From Aliiroseovarius zhejiangensis (GTDB lineage: Bacteria; Pseudomonadota; Alphaproteobacteria; Rhodobacterales; Rhodobacteraceae), in contig NZ_BNCH01000003.1 of assembly GCF_014656375.1 (NCBI RefSeq), forward strand, positions 310,001 through 374,000: DNA of 64,000 bases. The letters run 5' to 3'. How positions within the stretch are numbered: position 1 is the first letter of the stretch; every line of letters starts with the position of its first letter. The notes under the pieces are model-generated. The model worked only from the letters and a program-made list of their open reading frames with translations. It was not told the origin of the DNA and ran no database searches. Both the position numbers and the translations under genes were made by a program. Positions 58,624-64,000 of this stretch are shown one piece after another.

Positions 58624-60057
58624 ATGCAGATGCCGACCCCCAACGCCGCCATCCTTGCCCGCAAGGATCAGATCGTGAAACGTCTGCAATCCGTGTTGCC
58701 CGAAGGCGCCGTGGTGCATGATCCGTTTGAAACACGCGCCTATGAATGTGATGCGCTGACCGCCTATAAATGCCCGCCGCTCTGCGCGGTGCTGCCCGCC
58801 TCGACGGCTGAGGTGTCGGCGGTCATGCGCATCTGCCATGAAGAAGGCGTGCCGGTCGTCCCACGTGGGGCGGGCACCTCGCTTGCGGGTGGGGCGCTGC
58901 CCACGGCGGACAGCGTGATCCTGGGGGTGGCCCGGCTGAATGACGTGCTTGAAACCGATTTCGCAAACCGGATCATCCGGGTGCAGTCGGGGCGCACCAA
59001 CCTGTCCGTCACCGGTGCCGTCGAAGAAGAAGGCTTCTTCTATGCCCCCGATCCGTCAAGCCAACTGGCTTGTGCGATCGCAGGTAATATTGCCATGAAC
59101 TCCGGCGGGGCGCATTGCCTGAAATACGGCGTGACCACCAACAACCTGATGGGCGTGACCATGGTCATGGCTGATGGCGAGGTGGTCGAGATCGGCGGCG
59201 CGCATCTGGATGCGGGCGGGTTGGATCTGCTGGGGCTGATCTGCGGATCGGAAGGCCAGCTTGGCATCGTGACCGAGGCGACCCTGCGCATTCTGGCCAA
59301 GCCCGAGGGCGCGCGCCCGGTGCTGGTCGGGTTCGACTCGAACGAAGTCGCGGGTCATTGCGTATCCGACATCATCAAATCTGGCATCCTGCCCGTCGCG
59401 ATCGAGTTCATGGACCGCCCCTGCATCCGCGCGACCGAAGCATTCGCGGGTGCGGGATACCCGGATTGCGAGGCACTGCTGATCATCGAGGTTGAGGGAT
59501 CGGAGGCCGAGATCGACGACCAGCTCTCGCGCATTGTCGAGATTGCCAAGCGTCACAATCCGGTGGAGCTTCGCGAAAGCACCTCGGCCGAGGAAAGCGC
59601 GAAAATCTGGCTGGGCCGCAAGTCGGCCTTCGGCGCGATGGGGCAGATCAACGACTACATGTGTCTGGACGGCACGATCCCCGTGTCCGAACTTCCCTTG
59701 GTGCTACGCCGTATTGGTGAAATGTCGAAAGAGTATGGGCTGGACGTGGGCAACGTGTTCCACGCGGGTGATGGCAATATGCACCCGCTGATCCTGTTTG
59801 ACGCCAACAAACCCGGCGATCTTGAGAAATGCGAGGCCTTCGGGGCCGACATCCTGAAGCTTTGTGTCGAGGTGGGCGGATGCCTGACCGGTGAACACGG
59901 CGTAGGAGTGGAAAAAAGAGACTTAATGGTTTCACAATACAACCAAAGTGATCTTGAGATTCAGTTGGCCGTCAAAGACGTGTTCGATCCCGACTGGCTT
60001 ATGAACCCCGCCAAGGTGTTCCCTCTCTCCACCACGGAAACAAGGCGCGCGTCATGA
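58624..60057 (+). CDS. glcD: Glycolate oxidase FAD-linked subunit GlcD
   Basis: A 477-residue FAD-binding oxidase of the GlcD family. The FAD domain has VPVVPRGAGTSLAGGALPT (about 80-98), GAVEEEGFFYAPDPSSQLACAIAGNIAMNSGG and GSEGQLGIVTEATLRI. The C-terminal FAD-linked oxidase domain holds NVFHAGDGNMHPLILFD and GGCLTGEHGVGVEKR with metal/substrate His residues. It oxidises glycolate (or D-lactate) to glyoxylate. I start it at ATG 58624, behind GGAGGG. GlcE overlaps by four bases. Confidence 0.95.
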   Translation: MQMPTPNAAILARKDQIVKRLQSVLPEGAVVHDPFETRAYECDALTAYKCPPLCAVLPASTAEVSAVMRICHEEGVPVVPRGAGTSLAGGALPTADSVILGVARLNDVLETDFANRIIRVQSGRTNLSVTGAVEEEGFFYAPDPSSQLACAIAGNIAMNSGGAHCLKYGVTTNNLMGVTMVMADGEVVEIGGAHLDAGGLDLLGLICGSEGQLGIVTEATLRILAKPEGARPVLVGFDSNEVAGHCVSDIIKSGILPVAIEFMDRPCIRATEAFAGAGYPDCEALLIIEVEGSEAEIDDQLSRIVEIAKRHNPVELRESTSAEESAKIWLGRKSAFGAMGQINDYMCLDGTIPVSELPLVLRRIGEMSKEYGLDVGNVFHAGDGNMHPLILFDANKPGDLEKCEAFGADILKLCVEVGGCLTGEHGVGVEKRDLMVSQYNQSDLEIQLAVKDVFDPDWLMNPAKVFPLSTTETRRAS

Positions 60058-61178
60058 CCCCGACCACAGAAACAGAGCTGGCCGAAGCGATTGCTGCGGC
60101 CAACGGTCCCTTGCGCATTCGGGGCGGTGGCACCCGCGACATCGGCGCGCCGGTGGATGGCGCCCCGCTGACAACCGCAGGGCTGACGGGCGTCACGCTT
60201 TACGAACCCGGCGCGCTGACGCTGGTTGTGCAGGCGGGCACTCCGTTGGACGAGGTTGAAGCATTGCTCGCCGCCGAAGGCCAGCGGCTGGCCTTTGAAC
60301 CCGGTGACATGCGTGCGCTTCTGGGCACCGAAGGCACCCCGACCATCGGCGGGGTGATCGCCACCAATGCCTCTGGCCCGCGCCGGATACAGGCCGGGGC
60401 CGCGCGTGATTTCTGCCTTGGGGTTCGCTTCGTGGACGGGCAGGGGCAGGTGTTGAAAAACGGCGGGCGCGTGATGAAGAACGTGACCGGCTATGACCTT
60501 GTGAAGCTGATGACCGGAAGCTGGGGCACGCTGGGCGTGATGACCGAGGTCAGCCTGAAGGTGCTGGCCATCCCGGAAACCGAAGCCACGCTGGTCTGCG
60601 CCGATGAAAGCGCGGAAACGGCGGTGGCGTCCATGGCCGCCGCCCTTGGGTCGCCCTTCGATGTCACAGGCGCGGCGATGATGAACGGACAAACGATGAT
60701 CCGGGTCGAAGGACTGGAACAATCCGTCGCCTACCGCGCGAAAGCCTTGCAGGACGGTGTCTTGCAGGGGTTCGACATTGTCGAAGGTGCGGCGTCGGCC
60801 AGGATGTGGGCCGACCTGCGCGATCTGACCCCTTTTGCGGGCAAGGAAGGGGCAGTCTGGCGCATCTCGGTCAAGCCGTCTGACGGACCGGCTTTGGTGA
60901 GGGAACTGGGCGCGCTGTCGCCCGAGGCGATCTTTGACTGGGGGGGCGGGTTGGTCTGGCTGCGCGTCGCCGATGAAGAGGATGCAGGGGCGCAGATGAT
61001 CCGCAACGATTTGTCCCATATGGGCGGCCATGCGACCCTTGTGCGGGCCAGCGCCGCGACCCGCGCCGCCGTGCCGGTGTTTCACCCGGAACCCGCGCCG
61101 CTTGCGGCGCTTTCCCGCGGGCTGCGTGCGAAGTTCGATCCGCGCGGCATTCTGAACCCCGGCCTGATGGGAGCCTGA
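60054..61178 (+). CDS. glcE: Glycolate oxidase subunit GlcE
   Basis: A 374-residue second FAD-binding subunit. It shows LRIRGGGTRDIGAP near the N-terminus, GTPTIGGVIATNASGPRRIQAGAARDFCLGVRFVDGQG and GRVMKNVTGYDLVKLMTGSWGTLGVMTEVSLKVL, the standard GlcE blocks. With GlcD and GlcF it forms the membrane-associated glycolate dehydrogenase feeding electrons to quinones. Coupled to glcD by ATGA and to glcF by a one-base gap. Confidence 0.95.
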   Translation: MTPTTETELAEAIAAANGPLRIRGGGTRDIGAPVDGAPLTTAGLTGVTLYEPGALTLVVQAGTPLDEVEALLAAEGQRLAFEPGDMRALLGTEGTPTIGGVIATNASGPRRIQAGAARDFCLGVRFVDGQGQVLKNGGRVMKNVTGYDLVKLMTGSWGTLGVMTEVSLKVLAIPETEATLVCADESAETAVASMAAALGSPFDVTGAAMMNGQTMIRVEGLEQSVAYRAKALQDGVLQGFDIVEGAASARMWADLRDLTPFAGKEGAVWRISVKPSDGPALVRELGALSPEAIFDWGGGLVWLRVADEEDAGAQMIRNDLSHMGGHATLVRASAATRAAVPVFHPEPAPLAALSRGLRAKFDPRGILNPGLMGA

Positions 61179-61179
61179 C

Positions 61180-62463
61180 ATGCAGACGAACTTCACCGAC
61201 GAGCAGCTGAAGGATCCCGCGATCCAACGTGCCAACGAGATCCTGCGCTCCTGCGTGCATTGCGGGTTCTGCACGGCGACCTGCCCCAGCTATCAGGTGT
61301 TGGGCGATGAATTGGACAGCCCGCGCGGGCGCATCTATCTGATCAAGGATATGCTGGAAGCCGGTCGACCTGCCGACAAGAAAACTGTCGAGCATGTGGA
61401 TAAATGTCTGTCCTGTCTTGCCTGCATGACCACTTGCCCATCCGGCGTGCATTACATGCACTTGATCGACCATGCCCGCGCGCATATCGAAAAGACGTAC
61501 AAGCGCCCGCTGTTTGACCGGATGCTGCGCTGGACGCTGGCGCGGATCATCCCCTATCCGGGGCGGTTCCGACTGGCCATGCAAGCCGCACGACTGGGGC
61601 GGCCGTTGCGCAAGTTCATGCCGGACCCGCGGCTGGAGGCGATGCTGGAAATGGCCCCGCCCAAGCTGCCGCGCCCCAGCGCAAACGACAAGCCGCAGAC
61701 CTTCCCGGCGAAGGGCGCCCGCAAGATGCGGGTGGCGCTGCTGACGGGCTGCGCGCAAAAGGCGCTGGACACGGACATCAATGATGCGACCATCCGCCTG
61801 CTGACCCGGCTGGACTGCGAGGTTGTGGTGGCCAAGGGTATGGGCTGTTGTGGGGCGCTGACCCATCACATGGGCAAGGTTGATGAAAGCCACGTCCAGG
61901 CAGCGGCCAATATCAACGCCTGGATGACCGAAAAACGGGTCGACGGGCTGGATGCGATCGTCATCAACACCTCGGGTTGCGGCACGACGGTCAAGGATTA
62001 CGGCCACATGTTTCGCAATGACGCTTTGGCTGACGACGCTGCCGAGGTGTCGGCGATGGCGATGGATGTCAGCGAAGTTCTGATGAAGCTCGACCTGCCC
62101 GAAGGCCGGATGAACAAGCGGGTTGCATATCATTCGGCCTGTAGCCTGCAACATGGCCAGCAGGTCAAGACCCACCCCAAAACCCTGTTGAAAAAGGCGG
62201 GGTTCGAGGTGGTCGAACCTGTCGATGCCCATCTGTGCTGCGGGTCGGCGGGAACCTATAACCTGATGCAGCCTGCCATCTCGCAGGAGCTGAAACGCCG
62301 CAAGGTCGCCAATCTGGAAGCCAAAACGCCCGAGATCATTGCAGCAGGCAATATAGGCTGCATGATGCAGATCGGGTCCGGCACCGGCATTCCCGTGGTC
62401 CATACGGTCGAGCTTCTGGATTGGGCCACCGGCGGGCCACAGCCGCGCAAATTGACCCGTTGA
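61180..62463 (+). CDS. glcF: Glycolate oxidase iron-sulfur subunit GlcF
   Basis: A 427-residue protein with two [4Fe-4S] ferredoxin-type motifs: CVHCGFCTATCP (about residues 26-37) and CLSCLACMTTCP (about 76-87). Two CCG-type (DUF224) heterodisulfide-reductase domains follow (GMGCCGALTHHMG, and DAHLCCGSAGTYNL). It passes electrons from the flavin subunits to the membrane pool. Last gene of glcDEF. A short spacer separates it from the protease gene. Confidence 0.95.
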   Translation: MQTNFTDEQLKDPAIQRANEILRSCVHCGFCTATCPSYQVLGDELDSPRGRIYLIKDMLEAGRPADKKTVEHVDKCLSCLACMTTCPSGVHYMHLIDHARAHIEKTYKRPLFDRMLRWTLARIIPYPGRFRLAMQAARLGRPLRKFMPDPRLEAMLEMAPPKLPRPSANDKPQTFPAKGARKMRVALLTGCAQKALDTDINDATIRLLTRLDCEVVVAKGMGCCGALTHHMGKVDESHVQAAANINAWMTEKRVDGLDAIVINTSGCGTTVKDYGHMFRNDALADDAAEVSAMAMDVSEVLMKLDLPEGRMNKRVAYHSACSLQHGQQVKTHPKTLLKKAGFEVVEPVDAHLCCGSAGTYNLMQPAISQELKRRKVANLEAKTPEIIAAGNIGCMMQIGSGTGIPVVHTVELLDWATGGPQPRKLTR

Positions 62464-62549
62464 TGAGCGTTTTTTCTTTTTTCTGCCCCCATTTTCGCCC
62501 TAAACATATGGTCAGAGGGTGGAAGAACCGCCCCACCAGAGGCAGAGAT

Positions 62550-63377
62550 ATGAAGAAATTGATTGCAATGATGGCGGTGGGCTTGTGGCTCGCCAGCCCC
62601 CTGGTCGCATCCGATCCATCACCGCTGCGCACCCTGATGACGGGGGATGAAAGCCGGGGATGGGAAGGGGTCGGACGCTTGAACATCGGCAGGGGCGGAT
62701 TGTGCACCGGCGCGATGATCAGCGAAAGCCTGGTGTTGACCGCCGCCCATTGCTTGTTCGAACAATCCACCGGTGCGCGGGTGCCACCGGACGAGATCGA
62801 GTTTCTGGCGGGGTGGCGCAACGGACGGGCCTCGGCCTATCGCGGGGTGCGGCGGGCCGTGGTGCATCCCGATTTCTCGTTTGCCGCTGGGGATAAGGCT
62901 GCGCGGGTCGTCAATGACCTGGCGCTGCTGGAACTGGATCACCCCATTCGCAAAAGCTCGGTCCAGCCGTTTGCCGTCCATTCCCGCCCACGCAAGGGCG
63001 CCGAGATCGGCGTTGTGTCCTATGCCCATAACCGTGCCGACAGCCCGGCGCTTCAGGAAATGTGTCAGGTGCTGGCGCGGCAAAGCGGGGCCTTGGTGAT
63101 GAGTTGCTCGGTTGATTTCGGATCATCCGGCGCACCGGTGTTCGTGGTGCAGGACGGAAAACCCGCCATCGTTTCGGTGATATCGGCAAAAGCAATGGTG
63201 CGGGACATCCCGGTGTCACTGGGCACAAGCCTTGAACAGCCTCTGGCAGAGCTGATGCAGATGTTGACCGATGGCAACGGGGTGTTCACCCGCACCCAAC
63301 CCGTATCGCGGCCACCGGTCGGCACATTCGGGACAGGGGCTGCCGGGCCGGGCGGTGCGAAATTTCTGCGCCCCTGA
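62550..63377 (+). CDS. Secreted trypsin-like serine protease (V8-like)
   Basis: A 275-residue S1-fold protease with a Sec signal (residues 1-21, ending ASPLVAS). Catalytic triad His67 (LTAAHC), Asp123 (NDLALLEL) and Ser193 (CSVDFGSSGAPVF). The usual GDSGGP is GSSGAP, so the residue before Ser is Ser rather than Asp. Five cysteines lie in the mature part. The C-terminal ~30 residues are Pro/Gly-rich. I start at ATG 62550 behind GAGG. It should act in the periplasm or outside the cell. A RpoH-type promoter for the next gene begins five bases after its stop. Confidence 0.87.
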   Translation: MKKLIAMMAVGLWLASPLVASDPSPLRTLMTGDESRGWEGVGRLNIGRGGLCTGAMISESLVLTAAHCLFEQSTGARVPPDEIEFLAGWRNGRASAYRGVRRAVVHPDFSFAAGDKAARVVNDLALLELDHPIRKSSVQPFAVHSRPRKGAEIGVVSYAHNRADSPALQEMCQVLARQSGALVMSCSVDFGSSGAPVFVVQDGKPAIVSVISAKAMVRDIPVSLGTSLEQPLAELMQMLTDGNGVFTRTQPVSRPPVGTFGTGAAGPGGAKFLRP

Positions 63378-63381
63378 CCTC

Positions 63382-63409
63382 TTGAAGGGGCGGGAATCCT
63401 CCATAAATC
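63382..63409 (+). promoter_or_regulatory. RpoH (sigma-32) type promoter for Hsp20
   Basis: CTTGAA at 63382-63387 and CTCCATAAAT at 63400-63409, with a 12-base spacer, match the heat-shock consensus CTTGAA / CCCCATNT well. It is the only such pair I found in the window, and lies ~88 bases before the Hsp20 ATG. The 5' leader therefore is long enough to hold further control. Confidence 0.7.
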
Positions 63410-63497
63410 TGTGACACGGGCGCCGAAGGATCGGGCCCGCAAACCTGCCTGTCCCAGTGAAGGGAAGGCCCAAACCTGTCGCTTTTAGGAGGACACA

Positions 63498-63950
63498 ATG
63501 CGTAACTTTGACCTTTCGCCGCTGTACCGTGCCACCGTCGGTTTCGACCAGATCGCCGACCTGATGGACCGGGTGCTGACCAATGACGTGAGCCGTGAAA
63601 GCTATCCGCCCTACAACATCGAAAAGATCGCTGACGACGGTTGGCGCATTTCGGTGGCCGTGGCGGGCTTTACCGAAGACGAGCTTTCCGTGGAAGTCCG
63701 TGAAAACGCACTGGTCATCTCGGCCAAGAAGGCGGACGAAGACGAGCGGACCTATCTGCACCGTGGCATCGCCACTCGTGCATTTGAACGCCGCTTCCAC
63801 CTGGCCGATCATGTGCGGGTGACCGGGGCTGCCCACGAACACGGCATGTTGCATATCGACCTTGTTCGCGAGGTGCCTGAGGCCCTGAAACCGCGCCGTA
63901 TCGAGATTGCAAAATCCAAGGACGTGGAACAGAAGGCGATCGAAGCCTGA
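63498..63950 (+). CDS. Hsp20 small heat-shock protein (IbpA-like)
   Basis: A 150-residue small heat-shock protein: N-terminal arm MRNFDLSPLYRATVGFDQIADLMDR, an alpha-crystallin domain (about 33-125: YPPYNIEKIADDGWRISVAVAGF, then LVISAKK and YLHRGIATRAFERRFHL), and a short C-terminal tail. The C-terminal LKPRRIEIA offers the I-x-I type contact. It holds unfolding proteins in the cytoplasm. AGGAGG gives a strong ribosome site. It ends at a strong hairpin. Confidence 0.95.
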   Translation: MRNFDLSPLYRATVGFDQIADLMDRVLTNDVSRESYPPYNIEKIADDGWRISVAVAGFTEDELSVEVRENALVISAKKADEDERTYLHRGIATRAFERRFHLADHVRVTGAAHEHGMLHIDLVREVPEALKPRRIEIAKSKDVEQKAIEA

Positions 63951-63978
63951 CCACAGGCGTGATCACCCGATAAGATGG

Positions 63979-64000
63979 GCGCGGAGGGCAACCTCCGCGC
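63979..64000 (+). terminator. Terminator hairpin after Hsp20
   Basis: GCGCGGAGG (63979-63987) and CCTCCGCGC (63992-64000) are perfect complements around a GCAA tetraloop, 29 bases after the stop. The window ends at the arm, so a following T-run cannot be checked. Confidence 0.7.

Noticed and set aside
57714-58664. Alternative minus-strand frame of ~316 codons over the DUF599 gene
   Set aside because: Arg/Gly/Pro-rich, no hydrophobic helices; the adjacent frame gives a clear DUF599 membrane protein.
63410-63497. RNA thermometer (ROSE type) in the Hsp20 leader
   Set aside because: The leader is long enough, but I could not find a clear UYGCU element or a stem masking the AGGAGG site; only a 3-4-bp pairing is visible by eye.

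Overview
The window is chromosomal DNA of an alphaproteobacterium, most likely of the Roseobacter/Rhodobacterales group. This rests on high GC, dense short operons with ATGA or GTGA overlaps, and a gene repertoire typical of that group: a FYDLN-acid protein (TIGR02300), TAXI-type TRAP transport, DUF4212 plus sodium/acetate symporter, BKACE enzyme, glcDEF, and a MoxR-DUF58-Bat-like cluster. I see one tRNA, tRNA-Ala(GGC). There are no rRNA genes, insertion sequences, CRISPR arrays or phage genes. The species call is inference.

Layout. 1-3.3 kb: start of a sodium/amino-acid symporter gene (cut by the left edge) behind a UspA gene, an Lrp/AsnC regulator, a GntR regulator, a YgjP-like metallohydrolase, TIGR02300 and tRNA-Ala. 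3.5-5.6 kb: a long acidic OmpA-family protein with three cysteine repeats. 5.6-12.4 kb: the most unusual part, a three-gene minus-strand operon coding for (i) a papain-fold protein with a C-terminal alpha/beta-hydrolase-like region, (ii) an 1130-residue protein joining an SGNH hydrolase, a caspase-like protease and an M15-like peptidase, and (iii) a multispanning membrane protein. 12.6-15.2 kb: 5-oxoprolinase pxpB-pxpC-pxpA. 15.2-19.5 kb: RND efflux pair without an outer-membrane channel gene. 19.6-26.9 kb: BKACE enzyme and class III aminotransferase divergent from an RpiR regulator, a TAXI TRAP transporter and a UspF/G-like protein, probably one uptake-and-catabolism locus.

26.9-33.5 kb: OmpR-type two-component system divergent from a complete sugar ABC transporter; the gap carries four 10-bp-phased GTAACA-type repeats. 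33.5-37.6 kb: a DgoK-like protein with degraded motifs, then an AMP-forming acyl-CoA ligase translationally coupled to a thiolase lacking two catalytic residues, and a convergent nitroreductase. 37.6-46.8 kb: acetate block, acs overlapping adk, DUF4212 plus symporter, a cNMP/CBS/DUF294 protein, a membrane protein and a membrane-anchored DEDDh exonuclease. 46.8-49.2 kb: polar amino-acid ABC transporter whose permease begins with a lipoprotein-like signal. 49.3-51.1 kb: THUMP RNA methyltransferase and DUF1285. 51.1-57.8 kb: MoxR, DUF58 and two large Bat-like membrane proteins. 57.8-62.5 kb: DUF599 protein divergent from glcDEF, with a strong inverted repeat between them. 62.5-64 kb: secreted trypsin-like protease, then an Hsp20 gene behind a RpoH-type promoter.

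Most of the window is metabolism and transport for acetate, glycolate, 5-oxoproline, sugar and amino acids, each locus with its own regulator or operator. The candidate for an undescribed system is the multi-hydrolase operon at 5.65-12.38 kb. Its function cannot be read from sequence alone; a proteolytic cascade coupled to a membrane protein is a hypothesis.
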